Notes under the pieces: generated by a model
Databases searched by the model: none
What the model saw: only the letters and a program-made list of their open reading frames with translations
Told to the model about the DNA's origin: nothing
Position numbers and translations under genes: made by a program
Origin: Actinoplanes sichuanensis
Lineage (GTDB): Bacteria; Actinomycetota; Actinomycetes; Mycobacteriales; Micromonosporaceae
Direction: 5' to 3'
Assembly: GCF_033097365.1 (NCBI RefSeq)
Contig: NZ_AP028461.1
Location: 3,534,001 to 3,598,000 of the forward strand
Length of the DNA stretch: 64,000 nucleotides
In this document: positions 20,000-27,310 of the stretch, piece by piece
Position numbering within the stretch: position 1 is the stretch's first letter
How the letters are laid out: each line of letters opens with the position of its first letter

Positions 20000-20013
20000 T
20001 TACGAAACGCGGC
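20000..20013. repeat. IS right terminal inverted repeat
   Basis: Perfect 14-bp match to the complement of 18981-18994. It supplies the TAA that ends the truncated TIR-NB-ARC frame. Confidence 0.9.
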
Positions 20014-21334
20014 CTAGCAGGTCCCGGGGTAGGTCATCCGGGTAGAGGAATGAGCAGAGCTTCAGGAGTGCGTCGGCGTCGGGAGACTCCCTAATCTTCT
20101 CTGTGCTCAGATCCAGAGTCCGATTCATGTTGTCCTGGTGGAACGCCGGCTGCCCGCGGTCCAGCATCTCCCGTTCGCCGACCTCGGCCAGCAACTCGAG
20201 GTAGTCGGCCGGTTCCAGGCCGGTGTCCTCCATGTACGCGGCGGCCTGCTCAAGGACCAGCGGTAGGTATCCGAGCCGCCGGGCGACCACACGCCGGTCC
20301 TCCTCGGTCGCGGCGCCCCCGTCTGGACCCTGTTCGTCGCGCAGCCTCTTGCCGAGAAAGGCGACCGCCTCGGACTCTCGCATGACGGGTAACTCGACCG
20401 GGTCTGCGACCCGACGCCAACTCGGATTGCGCGAGGAGATCAGGACGTCGCCGGACTGCGGCGGCAGATACTTTTCGATTTGTTCCGGCGAATCGGCGTT
20501 GTCGAAGATCAGAAGCCAAGCGCCGCGGTGAGCGAGCGCATTCCACACGGCGGTAACCGTGTCGTCGACAAAGGTGTGCTGAGTGATCCCCATCTGGCTG
20601 GCGAGACCGTTGATTGCGGTCGAGATCGACTCGTTCTGCTCGGCAGGAATCCACCAGATGATGTCGTACTCGACGGCGAAGCGATACGCGTACTCGATCA
20701 GCAGCTGGGTCTTGCCGATGCCCCCGAGCCCGTGGATCGTCTGCGCGGGCGTCACCACGGCTGGCCCCGGGCGTGAGGAGATCGCGGCGTGCAGCCGGTC
20801 CATCTCGGCCGCACGGCCGGTGAAGTTCGGGTTGCGCGGCGGCAGGTTTTGGATCGGTGCGGGCCGGCCGGGGAAGCGCGGCGGAGCTGCTACGCCCGGA
20901 AGGGGCGTATTCCGCAAGGAGTGGGGCGCGATGCCGTCGATGATCCGCGTCCGGGCCAGCCCCTCGTCCCGCTCCGCCGCAGCGAGGTCGATCGTGCGGT
21001 CGAACCGCAGGACCTCGGGAACCGGCGCCGGTTCGACCACAACGGCGATCACGGGCGACCCCTCGGATGTCCGCCGCCGGAGGGCGACCAGCCATTCCCG
21101 GCTGGCGTACAACGAGTTCACGAAGGCCGGTGACAGCAGGACGACGATCGTGCTCGCCTCCCGCACCGCTCGGCCGGCCAGGTCGTCGTAGTCCTGATCA
21201 GGACTAAAGTCCCACCATTGCCGGGCGACCGTCATCCCGGCCTGGGCGAGCACGGTTCCGACCCAGCCCGCCCACGCCTGATCCTGGCGGATAAAACTGA
21301 GGAGGCAGTCCGCGTGACGTCGCTCCTCAGACAT
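20000..21334 (-). CDS. TIR-NB-ARC half of the split NLR gene
   Basis: The upstream fragment encodes 444 residues and stops at a TAA inside the insertion-sequence end after four foreign codons. It keeps the TIR-like domain (residues about 8-135) and most of NB-ARC with Walker A at 202-210, Walker B-like LLIFDNAD, and the later GYLPLVLEQAAAYM helix. It lacks the winged-helix end and all TPRs. ATG 21334 is chosen because it avoids overlap with the methyltransferase gene (17-nt gap) and has CAGGA upstream. A TIR freed from its sensor could be inactive or unregulated; this is not known. Confidence 0.75.
   Translation of the reverse strand: MSEERRHADCLLSFIRQDQAWAGWVGTVLAQAGMTVARQWWDFSPDQDYDDLAGRAVREASTIVVLLSPAFVNSLYASREWLVALRRRTSEGSPVIAVVVEPAPVPEVLRFDRTIDLAAAERDEGLARTRIIDGIAPHSLRNTPLPGVAAPPRFPGRPAPIQNLPPRNPNFTGRAAEMDRLHAAISSRPGPAVVTPAQTIHGLGGIGKTQLLIEYAYRFAVEYDIIWWIPAEQNESISTAINGLASQMGITQHTFVDDTVTAVWNALAHRGAWLLIFDNADSPEQIEKYLPPQSGDVLISSRNPSWRRVADPVELPVMRESEAVAFLGKRLRDEQGPDGGAATEEDRRVVARRLGYLPLVLEQAAAYMEDTGLEPADYLELLAEVGEREMLDRGQPAFHQDNMNRTLDLSTEKIRESPDADALLKLCSFLYPDDLPRDLLGRVS
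20014..20017. repeat. target-site duplication, right copy
   Basis: The second CTAG copy generated by the insertion, directly outside the right end of the element. Confidence 0.85.
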
Positions 21335-21351
21335 GACCGGGGTCCTGTTCG

Positions 21352-22137
21352 CTAGTGGTTCCGTCGGAAGACGATCTGGCGAATGCCCCACACCGCGTCA
21401 AGCCGGTCCGGCGACCCGATTAGCCCGCGCAGCTCTACTTCGAGGTCTGCAAGGCCCTGGGCGGTGAATCGGCCGGTCAGGAAATCGTCGTTCCGCCAGA
21501 CGGCCAGATTGTTGGTAAACATTCTGGCGACCTGGTCGGTGCTCGGCCGAACCTCGCGCACAGTGCTCGAAAGACGCATCGCCGACGAGCCGACATCGAA
21601 GGCGTCCAGCGTCGGCCCGACTTCGAGCCGGTTGCCGTAGTGAGCCAGATACGCCACGACGACCTCCTGATACCGGTCCAGAACCGGGTGCCGGGTACGA
21701 ACGTACTCGACCTCGTCCAGCAAGAGTATTCCCCGTACATGCAACTGCGTAATCCACCGACCGACCACGTACGCCGGCTCGGCGAGGTGAGACAGCAAAA
21801 ATCGACAGTAGACAAGGTCTGCGGGTGCCCCCGGGAGCGGCATCTCGATCACATCGTGCTTTTCGAATGAAACCGCATCGTTCGGATCGGATTCCGACCG
21901 CGCCTCGTTCAAAAAGGAGCCCGAGTGGTCGACGCCGATTGTTCTCCGCGCACCGGTAACCTCAGCGAGAAGACGCGTGGTATGTCCCGGTCCACAGCCA
22001 AGATCGATGGCCGAACGGATCGGGCGATCGACCCACCGTTCGATGAATTCTCGGCTGTTCTGCTCGAATGCCGCGGACAGCACGGCCAGCCGATCGGACG
22101 CTGTTGCGGTGTCACCGAATCGATAGGTGCCTGTCAC
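21352..22137 (-). CDS. class I SAM-dependent methyltransferase
   Basis: A 261-residue Rossmann-fold methyltransferase with motif I AIDLGCGPGHTT (about residues 43-54), the acidic loop GVDHS, and motif IV-like PADLVYCRFLLSHLAEP. It starts at GTG 22137 with AGGAGAAGGAC just upstream. It is the middle gene of the island operon, 21 nt after the pentapeptide gene and 17 nt before the TIR-NB-ARC-TPR gene. The substrate is unknown; its tight linkage suggests it modifies a component or signal used by its partners. Confidence 0.85.
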   Translation of the reverse strand: MTGTYRFGDTATASDRLAVLSAAFEQNSREFIERWVDRPIRSAIDLGCGPGHTTRLLAEVTGARRTIGVDHSGSFLNEARSESDPNDAVSFEKHDVIEMPLPGAPADLVYCRFLLSHLAEPAYVVGRWITQLHVRGILLLDEVEYVRTRHPVLDRYQEVVVAYLAHYGNRLEVGPTLDAFDVGSSAMRLSSTVREVRPSTDQVARMFTNNLAVWRNDDFLTGRFTAQGLADLEVELRGLIGSPDRLDAVWGIRQIVFRRNH

Positions 22138-22158
22138 GTCCTTCTCCTATCCCCTGCT

Positions 22159-23187
22159 TCACGGGCCGATGATCTTGTTCCGTATAACGGCGTACGCGGG
22201 GATCCGGGTGCTGTCATCCACCCGGGCGGCGTCGAGTTGTTCCGGGACAAGGCCGATTGTCCTGCTCAGATCGGCCTCCCGCAGCCGGGCACCGGTCAGT
22301 ACCGCGCCGCTCAGGTCAGAATCGCCGAGATCGGCACCCTCCAACACGGCGTGGTGCAGGTCGGCGTTACGGAAATCGCAATGCGACGCGCGGACGTCGA
22401 TTAGGTCGGCCGAGGTGAGGTCAGCGTCACGGAGATCGCAATTGGCGAGGCTGGCCGCTTTCAGAGATGCCTTACCCAAGCGCACCCCTCGAAGGTGCGC
22501 ATCATCCAGTTTCGCGTTCTCGGCGACCGTCTCCCGCAGGTCGGCCTGATCCAAGTGGATGCCACTGAGATCCGCCGCGTCGAGTCGCGCCGAACGGAGG
22601 ACCGCGCCCTCCAGGTAGGCACCGGCCAGATCGGCGCCGGTCAGCCATGCGCCAGTGAGATCGACGGCGCCCCGTTCTCGGCGGTGGGGCCGTCGGCCGA
22701 GGACGGAGACCGCTGCCTCGACGTCTGTGGCAACGTGGTCGCCAGCGCCGGTTCCGGTTTTTCCTCGGGCTTCCTCTCGCACGAACGCGGCCAGGACCGA
22801 GCAGACCGTCTCGTGGTGTGCAAGCGAGTCGGCCATCACATGCTCCAGCGCGTAGATGCCGCCCAGACGTTCGACCAGCTTCTCGGAGGAGAGCTGGGCG
22901 ACCGCCTTTCCGTACCGTTCAGTGACCTGGCCGCGGCGGGCAAGGAAGTAGGTCCGGGCCGTGAAGCTCGCGCCGACCAGCAGGCCGATCCCGCCAATCC
23001 CCGCCAGCAGGACTTGCCGGGTGCTATTGCGCGCGTCGGCTTTGTCCTTGCCTGTGAGGTGCTTGGCCGGCGTTGCCCACCAGGCGATCGGCCCCAGCAG
23101 CAGAAAAAGGAGAGTCGCCGCACCGGCGAGCACGGCTATCAGGCGAGCCACGACACCGAGCTGCGGGAACCTCGAGATTGGCCTCAC
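22159..23187 (-). CDS. membrane-anchored pentapeptide-repeat protein
   Basis: About 342 residues. Two membrane helices near the N-terminus (LIAVLAGAATLLFLLLG and VLLAGIGGIGLLVGASF) are followed by a charged linker with RYGKAVAQLSSEKLVERLGGIYALE, a conserved lead-in to repeats. The C-terminal half consists of A(D/N)LXX pentapeptide repeats that form a right-handed beta-helix (TGADLAGAYLEGAVLRSARL). Such proteins act as scaffolds or shield targets. GTG 23187 is my choice because upstream in-frame codons look non-coding, but its ribosome binding site (GAGGAG) is too close, so the start is uncertain. First gene of the island operon. Confidence 0.78.
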   Translation of the reverse strand: MRPISRFPQLGVVARLIAVLAGAATLLFLLLGPIAWWATPAKHLTGKDKADARNSTRQVLLAGIGGIGLLVGASFTARTYFLARRGQVTERYGKAVAQLSSEKLVERLGGIYALEHVMADSLAHHETVCSVLAAFVREEARGKTGTGAGDHVATDVEAAVSVLGRRPHRRERGAVDLTGAWLTGADLAGAYLEGAVLRSARLDAADLSGIHLDQADLRETVAENAKLDDAHLRGVRLGKASLKAASLANCDLRDADLTSADLIDVRASHCDFRNADLHHAVLEGADLGDSDLSGAVLTGARLREADLSRTIGLVPEQLDAARVDDSTRIPAYAVIRNKIIGP

Positions 23188-23292
23188 CTCCTCGATGGTC
23201 GTTGAGAGTGGACGACGATTCAATCCCCCGAGCCGGGGTGACACGCTGCCACCAGAATGAAAGAGCTGCCGACAGCGACGTGAGAGATCAGC

Positions 23293-23328
23293 GCTGACAA
23301 CGACGCGAGACCTCCCCTCGTTGTCAGC
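23293..23328. repeat. 11-bp perfect inverted repeat
   Basis: GCTGACAACGA (23293-23303) and TCGTTGTCAGC (23318-23328) form a perfect dyad with a 14-nt centre. It could be a regulator site or an RNA hairpin. It is part of the wider repeated-motif region. Confidence 0.7.
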
Positions 23329-23434
23329 AGGCTTCGCCACCGCTGACAGCGAGGAAGGCGCTACGCGGCCGAGTCCGGCACGCAACCCGTCGACGCGTCA
23401 TCGATACCGACCGGTTTCCCGTAGGCGAGTCCGC

Positions 23435-23445
23435 TGACAGTGTCA
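23435..23445. repeat. TGACA-G-TGTCA palindrome
   Basis: A short dyad inside one of the repeated GCTGACA motif copies, which strengthens the idea that the repeated element is a protein-binding site. Confidence 0.5.
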
Positions 23446-23658
23446 CGGCGAATGAGCGCTGATAACGAAGTGGCGGCTCCCACCAGCAAAAGCATCTATC
23501 GAAGCCGGACCGCGTCGTGATCTACGCCGATTGGATCTAGTGACACGTTTCTTACCGGCACCCCGACGGGCGAAGGCGGGGCAGGCGGGGCCCTGCCATG
23601 GCCCGACGAAGCGGCGGCAAGGCCCGCAGCGGGGCGCGGCGGCGTGCGGGCACGCAGG

Positions 23659-24216
23659 TCAGTCGGGTCGGGACGCCTGTAGCAGGAAACCGGGGAGCGG
23701 GCCCGCCGTGGAGATCACCTCGATGGGGCTGACCGTCACATCGGTCCAGGTGGGCGCGGTGAAGGTGGCTTTCAGGTAGTCCTCGGTCACACCCCAGCCC
23801 TGGGCGCCCTCGGCGGAGATGGCCAGGATCGTCAGGCTGCCGCCGGGGGCGGTCAGTCGGGGCAGCAGGTCTACGTAGGGGGCGGCTCCGCCGTACCGCA
23901 GCAGACTGTGCAGTAAGCCGGAGTCGATGACCGCGTTGAACGGCTCCAGGGACAGTGACCGGGCGTCTCCGACGCGGAAATCGATGGTCAGGCCCTCGGC
24001 CGCGGCCTTGGCTCGGGCCTGTTCGATGGCGACGGCCGAGACGTCGACGCCGGTCACCTGATGGCCGCGGCGGGCGAGTTCCAGGGCGACCTCGCCGCTG
24101 CCGCAGCCGATGTCGAGGACCCGGGGACCGCTGACGGTCAGGTCGAGGGCGGGCTGCGGGATGCCGATCTCCCACGGAGCGGCGCCGGACCGGTAGATCC
24201 CGTCGTAGTCGGTCAC
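23659..24216 (-). CDS. class I SAM-dependent methyltransferase
   Basis: A 185-residue small methyltransferase with motif I VLDIGCGSGE, acidic loop GVDVSAVAIEQA and motif IV FNAVIDSGLLHSL, of the UbiE/Tellurite-resistance-like group that methylates small molecules. GTG 24216 overlaps the stop of the monooxygenase-like gene by 4 nt, so it is the last gene of a TetR-led operon. The SGLLHSLLRYGG phrase is common in thiopurine- or halide-type relatives, but the substrate cannot be assigned. Confidence 0.82.
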   Translation of the reverse strand: MTDYDGIYRSGAAPWEIGIPQPALDLTVSGPRVLDIGCGSGEVALELARRGHQVTGVDVSAVAIEQARAKAAAEGLTIDFRVGDARSLSLEPFNAVIDSGLLHSLLRYGGAAPYVDLLPRLTAPGGSLTILAISAEGAQGWGVTEDYLKATFTAPTWTDVTVSPIEVISTAGPLPGFLLQASRPD

Positions 24217-24497
24217 GGCTCCTCGACTCCGCTGATCCGGAATCGGCGCACGTCGGCCGCGTGGATTTCGGGGAGTTCGGGGGTCGGGCCGGGGGTCTCG
24301 CGGAAGCGGTGCAGGTCTTCGTCGGACTCCCAGCGTTCGTAGACGGTGATCCGGGCCGGGTCGAGCGGGTCGGGTGCCTGCACGAAGTCGAGGCATCCGG
24401 TCGCGGCGCGGGCCTGCCTGGTGATGTCGGCGACCCCGGTCAGATAGCGGTCGCGCTGGGACGGGTCCACACGCAGCTCACCAGCGATGATGATCAA
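24213..24497 (-). CDS. antibiotic biosynthesis monooxygenase-like (ABM) protein
   Basis: A 94-residue ferredoxin-like-fold protein of the ABM family (IIIAGELRVDPSQRDRYLTG, GCLDFVQAPDPLDPARITVYERWESDEDLHRF). Members are cofactor-free oxygenases or degrade small metabolites. TTG 24497 is preferred because GGAGG lies 4 nt upstream; the longer in-frame start at 24530 has no such site. It overlaps the downstream methyltransferase by 4 nt. Confidence 0.8.
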   Translation of the reverse strand: MIIIAGELRVDPSQRDRYLTGVADITRQARAATGCLDFVQAPDPLDPARITVYERWESDEDLHRFRETPGPTPELPEIHAADVRRFRISGVEEP

Positions 24498-24526
24498 TTG
24501 TCCTCCCGTGTCTGTCGTGCCCCGAG

Positions 24527-25582
24527 TCAATCACGGGCGGCCATGTACGTCAGGCCCAGGTCGCCGACGTTCACGGCGGTGTTGGGGATCGCGATCTCGG
24601 CTTCCCGCAGCTTGCGGCCGTCGGCGCGGTCGAAGACGGTGTAGCCGAGGTTGCCGGGCGCGTCGCGGAGAGTGCTGATCGTGTGCAGGGCGGTGCCGGT
24701 GAAGGCGTACAGGGTGTGGCGTTCCCGGCCGAATCCGGTGCCGAGGCCGGTGTCGAAGAGTGGGGTGGTCCGGCCGGTCGCGGGATCGGTGGCGAAGACC
24801 CGGCCGTCGGCGTACACCCAGTGCAGCCGGCCGTCTTTCCAGTCCTGGACCGCGTAGCCGAAGTCCTGCTCGTCGAGGCGGGTGCCGTCGTCTACGGTGA
24901 GCGGCCGCACCTGATGGTCACCTGTGGTGGTGTTCCAGGAGACGACGCCCGCCCAGGACAGGTAGGTGACGACGCCGTCGACGCAGGGCACCTGACCGAT
25001 GGGTTCGGTGGCCGTCGCCGGTCGCTGGGCGATCTCTCGTTCGGCCGGGTAGATCGCGGTCAGTGTCTCACGGTAGGCGTCCCCGCCGATGCCGTAGATC
25101 CGGCCGTCGCAGTCGGCGCCGGTGAAGTGGGTGCCGCTGACCTGGTACAAGCGGCCGTCCGGGGTGCTGATCTGGTCACCGGCATTGTTGAAGACGCCGA
25201 CCGCGCCGCCGCCCGGCAGGGCGAACATCAGGTTCTGTGCCGCGGTCTTGGGATTCGCGGTGACGGTGAGCCCGGACGCGGTGAGCCGGTAGTCGTTGTC
25301 CTCGTCGGCGAAGTACAGGCCGTGCGGTGACCAGGCGGGCCGCATCGAGTCCATCGGCGCGGTGCGGATCGTGCGGAAGGCACCGCCGGGACCGACGAGC
25401 ACGAGGTAGCCGTGTTCCGTCGGCCCTTTCACGACCGGGCCGACGAAGAACGCCGCGACTGCGTCACCGAGGACGGCCGCGTCACCGGAGATCACGGCGT
25501 CGTCGAAGAGCCGCTGTCGAGCGGACTGGCCGGTGCAGCCGGTCAGGGCCAGCACCGCGACCAGCGCGACCGCGACTCTCAC
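24527..25582 (-). CDS. lipoprotein with beta-propeller-like repeats
   Basis: A 351-residue lipoprotein. GTG 25582 gives the signal peptide ending in LTGC (Cys16). The exported part shows repeated beta blocks with aromatic/Asp phrases (WSPHGLYFADEDNDY, DGRIYGIGGDAY, DGRLHWVYADGRVFATDP) that suggest a propeller. Longer upstream frames are Arg/Gly-rich and belong to the antisense of the TetR gene. It overlaps the TetR stop by 4 nt, so the regulator, lipoprotein, ABM and methyltransferase form one unit. The function is unknown. Confidence 0.75.
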   Translation of the reverse strand: MRVAVALVAVLALTGCTGQSARQRLFDDAVISGDAAVLGDAVAAFFVGPVVKGPTEHGYLVLVGPGGAFRTIRTAPMDSMRPAWSPHGLYFADEDNDYRLTASGLTVTANPKTAAQNLMFALPGGGAVGVFNNAGDQISTPDGRLYQVSGTHFTGADCDGRIYGIGGDAYRETLTAIYPAEREIAQRPATATEPIGQVPCVDGVVTYLSWAGVVSWNTTTGDHQVRPLTVDDGTRLDEQDFGYAVQDWKDGRLHWVYADGRVFATDPATGRTTPLFDTGLGTGFGRERHTLYAFTGTALHTISTLRDAPGNLGYTVFDRADGRKLREAEIAIPNTAVNVGDLGLTYMAARD

Positions 25583-26322
25583 CGCAGCAGGACCTCCACC
25601 CCGTCGAGCAGCCGTTCCAGGCCGAACCGGAACGTCCGATCCGGGTCGCCGACCGCGTTGTACTCCTCGCCGGCCGCGGTGCCGACCCGCCCGGACAGCG
25701 GGTACGCCCCCGGCGGCATCACCCTCTCCAGGATGGGCGCGTTGGCCTCCCACCACTCGACATCCGAGATTCCCGACTCCTCGGTGGTGCGCAGGGTGAC
25801 CACCGAGGTCCGGGCGGCACCCGCCGTGAACGCCCCGATCATGGTGATGACCTGGTCCATCTCGATGTCGTCGAGGCCCACCCCGTCGACGGCGGCGAGC
25901 TGCCACTCGTACCGATCGCAGCCGTTGGGGCCGATCCAGGGCCGGGAGTTCTCCACCTGCAGCAACCACGGGTGGCGGTGGTATTCGTCCCACTGGTGGC
26001 GGGCGACGCCGGTGAGGCGTTCGCGCCAGTCCCGGTGGGGCGGGTGCGGGATCTCGCCGACGACCTCGTCGACCATCAGCCCGATCAGTTCGGAACGCCC
26101 CGGCACGTACGTGTAGATCGACATCAGTTTGAGCCCGAGCCGGTCGGCGACCTTGCGCATCGAGAAGGCCGGCAGCCCGTCGGCGTCGGCGACCGCGATC
26201 CCGGCCTGGATGACCTCGTCGACGCTGACCCGCTGTTTCGGCCCTCGGGCGCCCTGCGGGGTGCCGAGGGCGCGCCGCCAGAGCAGCGTCATGGTGCGAG
26301 CGAGATCATCCGGTTTCTCCAT
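25579..26322 (-). CDS. TetR-family regulator
   Basis: A 247-residue repressor with an N-terminal HTH (VSVDEVIQAGIAVADADGLPAFSMRKVADRLGLKLMSIYTYV) and a tetracycline-repressor-type C-terminal ligand domain. It is divergent from the drug-type ABC exporter pair, with an 79-bp gap that contains a clear palindrome, so it very likely represses that exporter and itself and is released by the exported drug. It heads the operon with the lipoprotein, ABM and methyltransferase genes. Confidence 0.9.
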   Translation of the reverse strand: MEKPDDLARTMTLLWRRALGTPQGARGPKQRVSVDEVIQAGIAVADADGLPAFSMRKVADRLGLKLMSIYTYVPGRSELIGLMVDEVVGEIPHPPHRDWRERLTGVARHQWDEYHRHPWLLQVENSRPWIGPNGCDRYEWQLAAVDGVGLDDIEMDQVITMIGAFTAGAARTSVVTLRTTEESGISDVEWWEANAPILERVMPPGAYPLSGRVGTAAGEEYNAVGDPDRTFRFGLERLLDGVEVLLR

Positions 26323-26370
26323 GTGCCAAATCTACCCCGTGCGGTGTACGGTGTTCCCCGCGATAATTTT

Positions 26371-26385
26371 CCGTAAGGCATACGG
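26371..26385. promoter_or_regulatory. TetR operator palindrome
   Basis: CCGTA-AGGCA-TACGG is a perfect 5-bp dyad around a 5-nt centre, extendable by one pair to T...A, located between the divergent TetR and ABC genes and 17 bp before the ABC start. A partial half-site (TACGG) also occurs nearby at about 26347. Confidence 0.7.
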
Positions 26386-26401
26386 AGTTTAAGGAGCGCT
26401 C

Positions 26402-27310
26402 GTGCACACGTTGATCGCTGAAGGACTGCGCAAGCGATACGGCGACCTGTCCGCGCTGGACGGGTTCGACCTGCACGTGCCGGCCGGCGTCATCCACGGC
26501 CTGCTCGGGCCGAACGGCGCCGGCAAGACCACCGCGGTGAAGGCCCTGGCCACCCTGATCGACGTCGACGAGGGCACGGCCAGCGTCGCCGGGTTCGACG
26601 TACGCACCCAGGCCGCCCGGGTACGCCGCAGCATCGGCCTGGTCGGCCAGAACGCCGCGGTCGACGAGATCCTCAGCGGCCGACAGAACCTGGTGATGTT
26701 CGGCCGGCTCTACGGCCTGAACCGGGTCGACGCCGAATCCCGCGCGGGCGACCTGCTCGACACGTTCGGGCTGGCCGAGGCAGCCGACCGGACGGTGAAG
26801 ACCTACTCCGGCGGCATGCGGCGGCGCCTCGACATCGCGGCCGGACTGATCCTCACCCCGGCCGTGCTGTTCCTGGACGAGCCGACCACCGGGCTCGACC
26901 CGCGCGCCCGCAACGATGTGTGGACCGGCATCCGACAGACCGCGGCCCGCGGCACCACGGTCCTGCTGACCACGCAGTACCTGGACGAGGCGGACCAGTT
27001 GGCGGCCGGGATCACCGTGGTCGACCACGGCCGGGTGATCGCCGAGGGCACCCCGGAGAAGCTGAAACGCCACGTCGGCGGCGACCGGGTGACGATCACC
27101 GTGCGCGCCGACATCGACGAGGCGGCGCGACGTCTGGGCGGAGAGATCGACGAGGAGAACCAGACGATCACGATGGAGGTGACCTCGGGATTGATCGACA
27201 TCGTCCGCAACCTCGACGAGCTCGGCATCATCGTCGAGGACCTGCAGCTGCGCCACCCCACCCTGGACGAGGCGTTTCTCAAACTGACCGGCAAGGAGGC
27301 CGTCCGATGA
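26402..27310 (+). CDS. DrrA-type ABC exporter ATPase
   Basis: A 302-residue ATPase with Walker A GPNGAGKTT (about residues 38-46), signature TYSGGMRRRLDIA, Walker B VLFLDEPTTGLDP and the long C-terminal domain of daunorubicin-resistance DrrA ATPases (VTITVRADIDEAARRL, HPTLDEAFLKLTGKEA). It powers drug or lipid export with the permease that follows. GTG 26402 has AAGGAG upstream and its stop overlaps the permease ATG. Controlled by the divergent TetR protein, as inferred from the shared operator. Confidence 0.93.
   Translation: MHTLIAEGLRKRYGDLSALDGFDLHVPAGVIHGLLGPNGAGKTTAVKALATLIDVDEGTASVAGFDVRTQAARVRRSIGLVGQNAAVDEILSGRQNLVMFGRLYGLNRVDAESRAGDLLDTFGLAEAADRTVKTYSGGMRRRLDIAAGLILTPAVLFLDEPTTGLDPRARNDVWTGIRQTAARGTTVLLTTQYLDEADQLAAGITVVDHGRVIAEGTPEKLKRHVGGDRVTITVRADIDEAARRLGGEIDEENQTITMEVTSGLIDIVRNLDELGIIVEDLQLRHPTLDEAFLKLTGKEAVR

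Larger units (their letters stand above)
18981..20013 (-). mobile_element. IS5-family insertion sequence (1033 bp)
   Basis: A complete insertion sequence with one transposase gene. The ends carry perfect 14-bp inverted repeats (GCCGCGTTTCGTAA at 18981-18994 and its complement at 20000-20013) that continue as an imperfect match for about another dozen bases. It is flanked by CTAG direct repeats. The transposase and both ends look intact, so the element is probably still able to move. It lies in the middle of the TIR-NB-ARC-TPR gene and in the same orientation. Confidence 0.93.
17250..21334 (-). pseudogene. TIR-NB-ARC-TPR gene split by an insertion sequence
   Basis: This is a STAND/NLR-type gene disrupted by an IS5-family element at 18981-20013. 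Removing the element and one CTAG target copy joins codon 440 to the downstream sequence (CTG CTA GTC CGA) and gives one open frame of 1015 codons. The restored protein has a TIR-like domain (residues about 8-135, with Glu80 in the SREW position of NADase TIRs), an NB-ARC ATPase (GLGGIGKTQ at 202-210), and a long array of tetratricopeptide repeats. Relatives sense invaders or signals and oligomerise. In this strain the intact protein cannot be made unless the element leaves. It is the last gene of a three-gene operon. Confidence 0.9.
23188..23658. promoter_or_regulatory. upstream region of island operon with repeated motif
   Basis: This 471-bp gap has no supported gene. It holds several copies of a GCTGACAnCGA-like motif at about 23268, 23293, 23342, 23433 and 23458, plus an inverted copy at 23318-23328 that pairs with the copy at 23293-23303. 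The array lies upstream of the pentapeptide gene and may be an operator region for the island operon. Confidence 0.5.

Noticed and set aside
17250-21334. FxSxx-COOH (FxsT) system
   Set aside because: FxsT has similar TPR/NB-ARC domains, but no radical-SAM FxsB or FxsA gene is nearby.
23188-23385. A longer pentapeptide-protein start (TTG 23385 or GTG 23244)
   Set aside because: The added codons use unlikely third bases and cover the repeated motifs.
24527-25993. A 488-codon frame ending in the lipoprotein
   Set aside because: Its first 137 codons are antisense to the TetR gene; the signal peptide begins at GTG 25582.
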